Assembly (NCBI GenBank): GCA_009733775.1
Contig: WOGZ01000120.1
Span: 29,086-93,085 of the forward strand
Reading direction: 5' to 3'
DNA: 64,000 nucleotides
DNA from: Alectoria sarmentosa
Lineage: Eukaryota > Ascomycota > Lecanoromycetes > Lecanorales > Parmeliaceae
Shown: in pieces, positions 9,926-21,159 of the stretch
Position numbering within the stretch: position 1 is the stretch's first letter
Layout of the letters: each line of letters starts with the position of its first letter
Position numbers and translations under genes: made by a program
The notes under the pieces: model-generated
Seen by the model: the letters and a program-made list of their open reading frames with translations, nothing else
Databases searched by the model: none
Told to the model about the DNA's origin: nothing

Positions 9926-12071
9926 ATGTGTGGAATTGTCGCAGTGATCCACGCAGACACTTCCTCAGACTCAGCAGTAGCGGACCTCCATGATGCCCTC
10001 TACCTCCTTCAGCACCGCGGACAGGATGCATGTGGTATTGCCACCTGCGGATCTGGCGGACGGATCTATCAATGTAAAGGCAATGGCTTAGTTTCCAAGG
10101 TTTTTAATGATGAAGAGCGGATCACGGACTTGCCAGGCTTTATGGGCGTCGGCCATCTACGATATCCTACAATGGGAACAGCCTCTCGGTCTGAAGCACA
10201 ACCTCTGTTCGTCAACTCACCGTATGGAATCTGTATAAGTCGTTTGTCTCCCCCAACTCAGAGACGCCTTTTGTATTCTTTCAGACATTCGCCACCTATA
10301 CTGATTAGATTCAACTGACTCCAAAGCGCGAGCAGACAACGGAAATCTCTTAAACTCACTTTCGCTCAAGAAATTCCTGGATCAAGAAGCACACCGTCAC
10401 ATCAACACAGATTCGGATTGTCAGTTATCTTTTCCAAACTTTCCCTGCCTTATTCGTGCAGCATTTCGAGCCGTGAGACCTGTCGCAGAATTTGAAAGCT
10501 CCCGAGACCTGTCATACGACTCATGCAATCCCCGCAGAGACACGCTGACTCCGAAATCATCAAGCGGAAATCCTCCTGAACGTTATGGCTAACGAGCTAA
10601 ATGAGAGCGGGAAAGCTAGAGTCAACGCGGAAGATTGCTTTAAGAGTCTGGAGAGAACTTACAAGAAATGCGAAGGTAGTTGGGCGTGTACAGCGATGAT
10701 TGCAGGATTGGGGCTCATCGGCTTCCGGGATCCGTACGGCATCAGACCCATAGTCATTGGCTCGCGGACGGTTGAAGGCGGCACGGATTATATGATTGCT
10801 TCAGAAAGCGTAGCATTGCAATTTTTTGGGTGCCATCCTGAAGACGTTCGAGATCTTTTGCCCGGCGAGGCCGTGATCATCGTCAAAGGTTCGGGGCCAG
10901 AGTTTCGGCAAGTGCAACCTGCGGCAAATTACACTCCTGATATCTTCGAGGTAAGCGCCCTTTCGCACGTTCGCTTCCGACGCTGACTGTAGCTTTAGTA
11001 CTTGTACTTTGCACGACCCGACTCAATCATTGGTATGTTAATGCAGTACGTCCACGAACAGGTATTAATTTTCTAGCAGACGGTATCAATGTGGAAAATG
11101 CTCGATTCAAGATGGGCGAGAAGCTAGCCGCAACCATCAAGAAGGAGCTGGGGCCTGAAAGACTCGCGCAGGTAGACGTCGTTATCCCGATACCGGAGAC
11201 CTCGAATACGTCTGCTCGTGCCGTGGCGAAACACTTGGACAAAGAGCTTGCAAGTGGCTTCGTGAAGGCAAGTGAGATATAGCCTATTCAACGTATATGA
11301 CTGATCGTAGTAGAACCGTTATATATATAGGACATTCTTGATGAGCTCGCAACGACTCCGCAGGTCAGGCGTGCGAAGAAAACTCAACGCGATGTCCGCC
11401 GTGTTCAATGACAAAACCGTGCTCCTCGTCGATGATAGTATCGTTAGAGGTAACACCAGTCTCGAGATCTGCTTAATGGCGCGGGAAGCGGGCGCAAAGT
11501 CTATCATTTTCGCGTCTGCTTCGCCCCCGGTTCGGCATAGTCATATCTACGGGTCAGTACCACTGTTTCGTACGAGAGTCTGATTGGAATTTGCGATGGT
11601 GAAGGTTTCACTCTGCCTAGCAATACATCATTTCATTAACATAGGATATGGTATAATTAACCCCTAGGCAGGGTTGATCTCGCATCTCCGGACGAGCTGA
11701 TTGCATACTCCAAGACTCCGGCGGAGATTGCTATAGCAATCGGCGCTGATATGGTTACCTATCAAACTCTTTCTGATCTTGAGGCTGCGTGCGCAGAACT
11801 TTCGCCACGAGGTACAGATTGTAATTTCGAATCTGGCGTTTTCTCGGGCTGCTACGTAACCAGGATTCCCGATGGTTATTTCGAGCACCTTGAGCGGGTT
11901 CGCGGTCGAACCAAGAAACCCAAGGTTCCGGAGGCAGCGAGACGTACTATCAGCGATACAATCAGGGATGAAGACTTGAGCCAAGCCGTAGCAGGGTTAG
12001 AGCTGGGAGCGGCGCAATCTTTGATTACTTCGTGTAGCCAGGACATCAGCTTGCATAACTTTAACGACTAA
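9926..12071 (+). CDS. ADE4: amidophosphoribosyltransferase (glutamine PRPP amidotransferase)
   Basis: Catalyses the first step of de novo purine synthesis: PRPP + glutamine to 5-phosphoribosylamine. The Ntn-type catalytic cysteine is residue 2 (MCGIVAV). Other landmarks are LLQHRGQDACGIATC, GHLRYPT, the NGN oxyanion region, INTDSD, GFRDPYGIRP, VIPIPETSNTSA and the PRPP loop VLLVDDSIVRG. Exons: 9926-10232, 10327-10419, 10565-10950, 10999-11032, 11080-11267, 11314-11552, 11672-12071, giving 548 in-frame residues. The first junction is uncertain by 6 bp (donor 10233 or 10239). Intron 5 (11268-11313) starts with GC: AAG|GCAAGT. Exon 4 is only 34 nt. The sequence is noticeably divergent at usually conserved places (PTMGTA for PTAGTS, VRGNTS for VRGTTS, ENARFKMG where family members have R-rich sequence), so it may be a second, faster-evolving paralogue rather than the main ADE4. 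Confidence 0.85.
11268..11313 (+). other. GC-AG intron in ADE4-like gene
   Basis: Exon 5 ends GTG AAG and is followed by GCAAGTGAG. The next exon resumes at AAC CGT TAT after a TAG acceptor. Protein continuity (FVK then NRY) matches the conserved FVKNRY block of the family, so the boundary is fixed by the protein. AG|GCAAGT is the known consensus for the minor GC-AG class of U2 introns. A CTGAT branch lies at about 11301-11305. Confidence 0.8.
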
Positions 12072-12592
12072 GCATTACCGAAATTCTGAAGATTTGTTCT
12101 GTATTGGCGTTTATGGTGAACATGAACGAAAAGTGAAATACTGCAGCACTGCTTCGCTTTCGCCCATCTTGCTTCCGTGCGGCCTCCTGTCAGATTTTAG
12201 CGGCGCTCACGCGAGACCCTGTTGAGGATGGGGTTGGGGTAGAATTTTATCTTCTTGACTTAAGAGAGCGTCACCGTGAAGCATTCGACAGTGGCAGCTC
12301 TATATATTATTAGCACAATTTCAAGATAAAAGGAATGGTCGAGAATGTACTTGTGAGCTGATGATAAAAGGAGAGGGAGTAGACTGGCATTATGAACCTC
12401 GGGCCTCCTCCAACAGTCTCAACGTCATCATGCCTCCTACCACCAATCTTGACTCTACTTGTTGCGACCAAGACTACAGAGTTCGCAAAATCTTTGCGTC
12501 ATCCTTATTTTCTTAATCATTCCCACTGAACACCCAATCAAACCATCATAGCTTCTCTACCATTTCTCCGCCTCCGTTCCCTTCTCCGCACC
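12072..12592. other. intergenic, promoter of the flavoprotein gene
   Basis: 3' flank of ADE4 followed by a pyrimidine-rich leader just before the ATG at 12593. No gene seen. Confidence 0.4.
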
Positions 12593-13509
12593 ATGTCAAC
12601 CACAACCCAGCACTTGAATACGCCCCAGGCGCCCTGGACCTCTACCTTCGAGTCCCATCTCTCCAAGCTTCCCTCCCCCGAATTCGTCCTCACCTCTCTC
12701 CAGCCCGCCCCAAAAGGTTCTCCGGTCCCATACTTGCCTCGACTGAGATACTGCATCTACCGTGGCATGTGGGGCTCGTTGCCTGAGAACAAGCACAATG
12801 ACGCGCCCCGCAATGCTCCAATCTACACGTCAGATATGCCGACGTTCACCACCGATGTGCGCATGCAAAAGGTCGGCCAGTTCTTCGCATCTTCATCCGG
12901 CCTTGCATCCTCGGACGATCAGGTGCAAGGGAGCGGAGGAGGCGGGCCAGTGGAGGCAGTTTGGTGGATCAAGGACACGGGGACGCAGTGGAGGATGAAA
13001 GGCGAGGCATTCGTGGTGGGAAGAGACATTGATGAAGGCGAGAGTAGTGGAGTGAGGACTGTGAAGAGTGAGGTTGGAAGGCGGATGAGGAGGACAGAGG
13101 GAGAGGGCAGTCAAGGGGATTGGAGCTGGGCGAAGGAGCTCACGGCACATTTTGGGAATTGTTCGCCTGGAATGAGAGGTATGCTTTACAATATAGGGAC
13201 CGAAGGCACGCGAAAGAATTCGAGGGGCTGATCAATTTCATAGGATCGTGGAAGAACCCGCCACCGGGCACATCTACGAACGGGCAGGAGCCGGACAAGG
13301 ACCACCAACTTGGACAGAAAGTGGAGGATCTACATGATCCCATCGCGAGGGAGAACTTCAGGGTGGTGGTGATCAAGCCGGAAGAGGTGGAGCAATTGGA
13401 CATCAGTGATCCGGCTACGGCTAGGAGATGGAAGTATACGTTTGTTGTGGAGAAGGGCCAAGGAGCAGAGGGGAAGGGCGAGTGGAAGACCGAGGAGTTA
13501 TGGCCTTGA
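12593..13509 (+). CDS. pyridoxamine 5'-phosphate oxidase-like FMN-binding protein (Alr4036 type)
   Basis: Two exons, 12593-13178 and 13244-13509, joined by a 65-nt intron (donor GTATGC, branch CTGAT, acceptor TAG), giving 283 residues. The opening APWTSTFESHLSKL block, the PRLRYCIYRGMW segment, the TSDMPTFTTDVRMQKV strand and the VEAVWWIKDTGTQWRMKG core are typical of the Alr4036 family of flavin-binding split-barrel proteins (Pfam Pyridox_oxase_2). After the intron SWKNPPPGT supplies the conserved W-PPPG motif that follows the barrel. Family members bind FMN; the physiological substrate of the fungal group is not established, and true PNPO activity should not be assumed. A glycine/serine-rich insertion (residues ~100-120) is probably disordered. 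Confidence 0.8.
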
Positions 13510-13816
13510 AACCGTTTATATGGCTCATGTAAGGGAATTCATCCCCAGAGTCAATGTGCTACCGAAGGTGTAGTTAAGTTATGCCAAAGCGTTGAGACAG
13601 CTCCAGCTGTTCATGCCATAATGATGAAGGCGGAAACAGTTGCCAAAATTTGAGTGTTGCTATTAAGCCAGGGCAAACATTTCGTTAGCGGCGCGCGGCT
13701 GCCTGCCTTGTAACTATCGCCTGAGCAACGGCCTGCGCAAGCTCCGATTTTAAGCAACATACATTAAAGGCAACATACCATAGTTGTCTCGAATCCACTG
13801 GATTCCAAACCTGGTG
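13510..13816. other. intergenic
   Basis: Short spacer between two same-strand genes. The coding frame that follows is open upstream from a TTG at 13784, but the first ATG is at 13817. Nothing else seen. Confidence 0.4.
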
Positions 13817-16800
13817 ATGAGCCGGTTAGCAATGGCGTCTCTTCCCCCGTTCATCATCAACGGCTGGCGTCTCCAACAAGGAGAAGAAGGACGAGCCAGG
13901 GCCGCTGAACAGCTCAAGGATTTCACCACGTCGTCACTCGCCGAAACCTTCATGACTTTCCATCTTGACAAGCACTTTGCCACTCCAGATCGAAGCGTCT
14001 CCGCTCCATCCCTGGCATTTATCGCCGTGGGAAAAGTACTAGAGACCCTCGAGAACTCAGGCGATTTTGCAGCCGATGTGAAGACAATTGCTGAGAGCTT
14101 GAGCTCAACCACTTTGCGCCAATTGCTCAATGATCCTAGGACTCCCTACCAACTACTGAGAACCTTTCTCGCTTTGCCTCAGACACTGGTAGCAAAAAAT
14201 CGGAGGATCGTGGATGTTGACGAAGCTGTCCTTCGAAACGAGCATTACATGCGGTCTCGAGACAGCAATCGAGACGGCAGGTATCTTGTCGCTTTGGGAG
14301 ACCTTTCCAAAATTCTCGCCAACCCTTCTCAGAATCCTGGTACTCTTTCATTCACGCGCAAAGATCCTCCCAAAGGCGGATTAGAAATTTTGGATGAGCT
14401 GCGTCGGAGAGAACTGACCATTCAACCCAACAGCGCATCTTTCTGCAAGGTATTTGAGCGAATTACTCGCGGCGTCTTACGTGGACTTGATTGGAGCAAT
14501 GTTCTCGTTGCAGGTGGCATGGCCCTTACAACTTTGCTGCATACCGATCTGTTGAAGGATGATGACAGAGCAGTGAGAGATCCTGATATAGATCTTTATA
14601 TCTACGGGCTCGGTCCTGAAGATGCCAATCGAAAGGTTGAAGAGGTCCACGACGCATGGGTCCGCAACCTCCCGGCAACTGTGCAGGCGAAGCTCGTTGT
14701 GAAGAACGCTAAAACTATCAATTTCCTATCGAGCTATCCCCACCGTCGCATCCAAATCGTTCTAAAATTACTACCTTCTCCCACAGATGTTCTGCTAAAC
14801 TTTGACTTGGATGCTTGCGCTATCGGTTTCGATGGGTCCCGTGTCTTAATGCTGCCACGGTGTGCACGAGCCATTGAAACCGGCTACTCGGTGTTCACTA
14901 TGGACCTTGTCTGGGGACATCACCTGGGCGATCGCAGAGCTTCACAGGAAAATCGCATCTTCAAGTATGCTGACCGTGGATTCGGTCTTCGGATCTTGCC
15001 TTCCTATGGTCGATCATTAGAGGAGGACAATCTAGAGGCCGCGGTCTTCAAGAATGCTCAGTCGCCAGCCTCTGCCGACAAGATGTCTGAAGATGAGGAC
15101 GATGAAGCATGGTCTCAAGGGACATGGCGTCAGTATCAACGGGATCGAAAACCTTATGGACGTTCGGAACCTGGATTGAAATCGATGAAGCGAATTGCAT
15201 ATCTAGGACAAGATTTCGTTCATCGGTTCTACTTTGGAGCTACCCCACTTGCCATCTCCCAGGAACGCTATGATAGACAGAGGGATTTAGGAGATCCAAC
15301 TAAGGCAGGCGCTGAGCATATCATTAACCAAGACACAGAAGCCGAGTGGCTTGAGGTATTCCATCAGACTGATCTTGATAATACGATCCGTGGAGAGGCC
15401 AATGACCGTCGAAGGGCACTCGACGAGCCGTTGGAGGGGCCTCTTATGAGTCTTGCCGACCTTGACTCCCAGGAACTGCATCGAGGACTACCGGACGGTC
15501 GAAGAGGGCTTGGGAACTTCGAGATCTTTATGAGACACTGTGAGGCATGGAGACTACATGCGCGTGGTGAGGCAACTCTAGATGTCCTAGAATCTCAAAC
15601 CAGCATGGCATACGATCCGGAAACGTACGACGATATTCCTACTTACGTATGGGATGAAGACTTTAGAACTGACGACTTTGAGCGCACGATAGAGTCCTAC
15701 AATAACGGCCTCTGGGGCAAGGTCCGGAAGGCTATTTGCAGAAAGCTGGGTATTCCCATTAGGATAAATGGATGTGAGTCTTCTTGTTCTTCAGACCTGT
15801 CATTTTTTGTAGTAGAGTACCCGAGCTCTTCATAGTACACGCCATAGGTGATTGTTGGTTCTTGAATATCCTGTAATCAATGGGGCGAAATAGCTAAACA
15901 TTCACATCGAATTGCGCTTTTCAGGATTGGCTACAATCATGTTTAGAGGTGGAAAGTCCCCACCGATTGGCGGCTGGAAAAGTCTGGGTGCCGTCCAACG
16001 CATTTGGACAGTCTTTATGCTGGACGCCCACGCTCATATTTTCCGTTTGGCTCGAAGCTAGTAGCACAATCCTCAATGCTTACTGTTAACGGACAGATCG
16101 CGACTATTCCACACGGCGTATACGACGGCAAGTCTGCGGACCTGATCTCGCAACCGTACAAGAGAAGCAAATCACTATTCCTGTCATCGTGCCTTGGGCG
16201 TTGGAGGACTATCTCCTGTCGACATTGCCACAACAATATGGGGATATTCCTTCACATTTTACCGATTTCAAGCCACTCATACCCATTCACGACGCCACCA
16301 AATACGACCCATCCACTGCCATCCTTCCGTCTTTGCAGGACACTGCCTCTGAGAGTGGGAATCTCAGGTACTGGGTCATCACGAACGAGAGCATGTGGGC
16401 GCAGCAACACCGAGTATTAGACGAGATAGCCGAGCTGATGTGGTCAATTTTCCACTGGTTCAACCAAATCTCGGGCACGGATGATATGATGGGCGCCACG
16501 CGGATTCGAACTGACAACTCAGCGTGCAGATGGCACCTTGCTCGATCGTTCAGACGCCGCATAGTTCTTCCTGAAGTGTCAGACCACTCCTCTGTCACTA
16601 TGAAATCTGGACTACCATCGCTTCGGGAAACCCTTCTTTTCAGGCCGTGGGCCTTTGCAAGCCCGATCATGCCAAACAGAACTTTCGCTCATGAGGACGG
16701 AGAAAGATTCCATGACTTGTTCAAGGACGAATGCGTCCTTTATCCATTTCCTGATGACTTGTTCTGGCATGCATCCGACGAAGGTACCTGGGATGAGGGG

Positions 16801-16851
16801 GGGATGCCCTCTTGGACTGACCCATCAGCGGGACTTATGGCGGTGGATTGA
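13817..16851 (+). CDS. nucleotidyltransferase-fold-like protein, 3' model unresolved
   Basis: The first exon (13817 or the ATG at 13832, to about 15773) encodes ~650 residues. Its clearest feature is NVLVAGGMALTTLL followed ~20 residues later by DPDIDLYIYGL: a GG then D-x-D arrangement like the catalytic core of nucleotidyltransferases. I recognise this layout from uncharacterised large fungal proteins but know no function. A second coding block follows in frame 1 (about 15925-16851), with WVPSNAFGQSLCWTP and PVIVPWALEDYLL, ending with a stop at 16849-16851. Two problems: the strong donor GTGAGT at 15774 and the acceptor at 15924 do not join in phase, and a TAA interrupts the second block at 16087-16089. 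A 72-nt in-frame intron (about 16061-16132, GTAGCA...CAAG) would remove the TAA. So this is either a multi-exon gene whose junctions I cannot place or a recently broken one. Confidence 0.55.
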
Positions 16852-16854
16852 CGG

Positions 16855-17435
16855 ATGCTAAAGCGTGTAGATTGCATAGCTTGAAAGATAAAATGCCATG
16901 TTGCAACAATCTGCGAGGGTACCTTGGCATCTCCGATTTCCAATATGAGATGGACATGGACACTTTTGAGCATCACAGTCTTAATCTTGCCGGTGTAAGT
17001 TCTTGCAGTACCCAACGCCGTTCTCTCCCCATAATGTAAAAGTAGCAGGGAATGGCAAACAGTTCGAGGATCTTGCCATACTGCCCTTTTATCTTGACGT
17101 TAACTCTTGCCAATGCTCGGGGTATGTACGATGTGTAGGGACGATGCGCAAAAAGCCTCTCCGTGCAAGTGTCTTCATTGTCGTCATCGTCGTGTGCATG
17201 CCAGCACTATTTCATCTCTCTGGCATCTCCTGGCTTTACAACTCCTGCCGCATGCATGGGACACTCAGCTTTCCCTGTATGAACCGCTCGCTCAGACGCC
17301 ATAGATTGCCGCCCAGTTCCTCGTCCTGTGCTCGTCTCGATCGGTCATTGACTTTTGCGGTCGGGTATGATCTGAAGTTGTTTTGAAAAGTCAGTCCGTC
17401 GGTCCTGAGAAAGAAAGCCCATGTAGATCGAAGTT
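16855..17435. other. intergenic, no gene seen
   Basis: Downstream flank. The short open frames have no coding character I can support. Confidence 0.35.
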
Positions 17436-18427
17436 CAGTATCGCCTTTGAATTCCCTCCTTCATCGTGTCCTCGCTGGTGGTTGCAAACAATGCCGGTCT
17501 GCATCCCTCATCCCCGGGATCCTTCATGAACGGTCTAATCGTCTTCACCCCAACGTTTCCCATCGTCCCGTACGCATCCACAGCCCTGCTCTAGCTGATC
17601 CGTCGTGACCGCACTTGGATGCGTTGCATTGATCTACGGCCCGTCGTACCGGGCGCTTTGGAAACCGGGCTCGTTGTCAGCCATGCGTCGCACGAGGGCG
17701 CGCACGAAGAGGATCTGCGCGAGCTGGGTCCGAGGTCGGTGTTGATTTCGTCGAGGGAAGCGAATTGGGTGGAGGAGAGAAGAGCGTGGTGGAGGTCGGA
17801 TGTTTGGAGGACGAGGCGGGCGTCGGGCGGAGATTGGAGATTGGATATTGGGGAGGAGGGTGAGGGCGAGGAGCATTTGGGATAGTCGGTTGGCTTGGAA
17901 GTGGGAGTCTGTGTGGCAGTGATGGGTGTTGGTGTTGGTTGTGCGTTCGCTGGGATGCGCCGAAAAGAGTCCGCACCTGCGCCGTCCGCCGTTTTGTTGT
18001 GCTTCCCGACAACCTTGGCCAGCGTTGCAGATGATGAGCTAAGTCGTTTGTCGATTACTTTGATGGTAGAGGTGTTCGGCGATTTGCCTGGCAGCATCAA
18101 TCTGCTTCTCGCTCGTTCGTCAACTGCGCTCTGCAACTTCATCCGTCTTCTTCACCGCTTTCCAATCACACTCGACCCAGTGCGCCCTGCTTGCGTCGCC
18201 CATGCTTCTTGAACTCTTCTGTCGCTTCATCGGCATACTCCTCTTTCCGCGAATTCCTCTTTCTGCGATAGCAGTAGGGTCTTGGAGGCATTGTGCTGGA
18301 GAAGATGGGCCGTGATGACGGATCCGATTCCTGCTGTGCCTTTGGTGACGATGTACACCTGATCAAGCAAGTCAGCGTTGTGGTTTTTGGCCATTTGAAT
18401 GACGGGTAACTTTGGGCTGTCTGACAT
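17436..18427 (-). pseudogene. short-chain dehydrogenase/reductase pseudogene
   Basis: Reading the minus strand across all three frames recovers an almost full-length SDR of the fungal retinol-dehydrogenase/TIC32-like type. It starts at the ATG at 18427 (MSDSPKL), with the Rossmann motif VYIVTKGTAGIG (normally TGGxxGIG, so one G is K). Then, after successive frame changes: YADEATEEFKKHG; DASRAHWVECDWKAVKKTD; an ICNAG remnant; LSQMLLALTLLP; DARLVLQTSDLHHALLSST; ASLDEINTDLGP; LAQILFVRALVRRM; and, after a TAG where GPWINATHP would be expected, INATHPSAV and AYGTMGNVGVKTIRPFMKD. The frame ends at a TGA around 17436. The YxxxK catalytic region lies at the damaged TDLGP / LAQILF junction. At least six frameshifts and one W-to-stop change rule out a functional product. 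The Trp-to-TAG change fits RIP or simple decay. Confidence 0.85.
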
Positions 18428-20273
18428 ACTTTCCCACTGAGGTCTGGGAATGTCCTTGTTAGGGTCACATTCGTTTCCGGTGATCAGATGAGCCACTTTT
18501 GGACCGCTCGACTGGAGTGAGGAGACGTGGAGATGAAAGGGCTGGAATATGGTGTACGTTTGTCTCCCAATAAAAGAGGCATTGCAGGGTTGGTAGCTGA
18601 ATAGTCGTGACAAGTCATGACGATACGAATAACGTCATAGACTACGAGTGCGATGGACCGATATAAAATGGTCTCTGCGATTCTGCTAAGAGCAGTGTCG
18701 AAAAGTACGGAACTATTCGCCATCTACTCAGAAATTGTTACTGGACTGAAAAGGTCTGGTGACTGAGTGACGCTATGACGCTGGGCTCATGGACGGTTAG
18801 CTTCACAATGTCAACAGCCAATAAGTGCAGGTTGAAAAGGAGAAGAGTTTTATCTAAACAAGGTGCTCGTGTACGAGTCTTGGGAGACGATGGCTTCTGG
18901 GAATGGTACCGCCATTGTAGAAACGAAATGAAATGACAGAAGTCAATCCAAAAGAACAAGAAACTCCAAGGGGGGGGGGGAACGGCCAATCTGACGAGCA
19001 GCCAAAAGATGAATTCTTCATTCTCCAATGTACTCTGGGAGCGGCTTCGTAGGATTGGGTCAAGAGCGTCGTGTTAGGATTTCGGCGGCCCTCCCTGCCT
19101 GCCAAAGTTGATTAACGCTACGGAGAGACAGAACATCCATCTAGCTCATACTCTACGTCGATATCATGTCTGCGATAGAATGAGGGATCCTCCCTCTCAG
19201 CTAGCAACTTCCTTCAGTTGGCGACTTCGGTGATTAGGGCCGCGCAGAGTCATTCAACACGGAGCCCAGGATTTTTGCACTGGATTAGGTATCTCCAAAA
19301 ACCTTTTATATTTGGGAGTATCAAAACAGCGAGCTCAGGCAGAAGGAGAGACCAAGAAAATACACGCAAATGATAGAGCTGACCCTATCGAAAACAGACC
19401 AAGTCGGGGGCTGATATCCTGCGCTCTATTGAATTGCTTGTCCAACCTTCAAGACGCTCGAAAATTAGCATTCCAAAGTCTGCGCATGCTCTGGCATCAA
19501 CATGCAGTCTTTACTTTCAAAGTCATACATATACTTGGACGTAACTCTGTGTAGATTTCAGTCGGTGCGCGGCCCACGGAGATTGTAGCGCTTGCGTGGC
19601 GAAATGAAATCACCGAAGAGTGCGTAAAGTACGTGAGCGAAGGCATGCCGCAGCGAGGTTGCAAATTGCAATGAAAAGGGCGGGTGAGAGAAGAAAGCAA
19701 GTCTCCATGTGGAAGGATCAAGATGTTGGTGCAGAATGGGGACGAATGAGAGCAAGATTGAGATAAGAGCTGCAGAGACAGCTTGCATGTACATGTACTC
19801 TACACGTCTTACGTAGCTAAAATACGGCCAAGCAGTCAGCATTTGCATTTGACTTTTCCAACATTTGCTCCAGGGAGAAGCCCGTTCCCACAACAGTGAT
19901 ACCTACCTTTGCTCCATCGGTGTGACCGTGTAATTCTTTGGCTGGCCGTCGTCACACCGGCCGCGTGGCGCGCGAGCACTATCCACTTTGGAGATTGACG
20001 CAGGTCTCGAGAAGAAAAAGGACGAGAGTCAGGTCTACCACAGGACGCTGAGGAAAAAAAGAGCGCGCGCATTGCACTGCCACGAGTGCCACGGTGCCAC
20101 AGTGCCCCACTCAAGACTTTGCTGGCTCGAGCGGAAAAAGAATGTTCTCGACTAGTGACCACTGAAGAGGATAGCGCTTAAGAGTGGAAAGTAAGGGTAG
20201 GCTGCTCAGGTAACTGGGTACTGTAAGAAGCTTAATAACAATTAGAGGATGACCGTAGCAGAATACCTACCTA

Positions 20274-20306
20274 CTAAGGAGCAGGGTCCGGACCCCCGCT
20301 CCTTAG
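20274..20306. repeat. 33-bp near-perfect palindrome
   Basis: CTAAGGAGC (20274-20282) pairs with GCTCCTTAG (20298-20306), flanking an internal perfect palindrome GGGTCCGGACCC at 20284-20295. Only one base on the left and two on the right are unpaired. Possible hairpin or dimeric-protein binding site. Confidence 0.75.
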
Positions 20307-20687
20307 ATGTATCTAAAGAATGTTAACGTGAGGCTGGGAGCTGTTCATTCAGCTTTGCAAGGGTCTGCATGCACGTTGAAACTAGCAGCTAGAGGGTCGA
20401 AACCTGCCAAGTAATCAAGTGGCTGGGATCGATCATCCATCGATGGGAGTTCCCGTGCTCTTTTTCTCTCTCTCTCTGAGACTCTCCTGTCACTCGCATC
20501 TAGACTTTGGGCCAAGCATCTCTCTCCGCAAAGGCTTTGGTTGCGCTGTGGCTGAGGCAAGATCAAGGGTCTAAGGGTCCAATTCACGCATCATCGTACA
20601 TTTACTTTACTCCATCCTCCATCGTGAGTGTGGGGCCTCGATCTTCAAATCCTCCCGACTATATTACATAGAACCGAGAGCACTGGA

Positions 20688-20711
20688 TAATAATAATAAT
20701 AATAATAATAA
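20688..20711 (+). repeat. (TAA)8 microsatellite
   Basis: Eight uninterrupted TAA units followed by TG. Confidence 0.95.
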
Positions 20712-21159
20712 TGCGAATGAGAGGAAGCAGAGCAATCGACCCTCATCCAAATTCTTGCATGACTTCTTCCCTCTTCCCCCCTTTTCTATCCTTTGTATCA
20801 TTTGGGTCCAATCGACTGAATTCCATTGGACAAAGAAAAGAGATTGCTGCCACAACCACACCACTGCTGCATGCGCCAAAGTGAATAAATAGTGGATTCA
20901 TTAGGAGTAGGCAATACAAAACAGGGAAAGGCCCACTAGCATTCCCGCCATTCTTATCCCTCCCTCGCTCCATTTCTCACTACTCTCCCAAATCAACAAT
21001 CGACAACAAGACCTACCTACCTAACGATTGCATCTTCCAAACATCCATCACATACACAACATTTACCACTCCACCACCAATTCTCTCTCTCTGAGCCTTT
21101 TCACACCCGATTGCGAGTCACCTTTGTGTTGCTCTCTCTCCGAGAGATACTCGCCAACA

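Larger units (their letters stand above)
18428..21159. other. 2.7 kb intergenic region
   Basis: No supported gene. It contains a G10 tract near 18970, a near-perfect 33-bp palindrome at 20274-20306, CT-rich tracts near 20460-20480 and 21080-21150, and a (TAA)8 microsatellite at 20688-20711. The last ~250 bp, pyrimidine-rich, are the probable promoter and 5' UTR of the CSC1-like gene. Confidence 0.5.
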
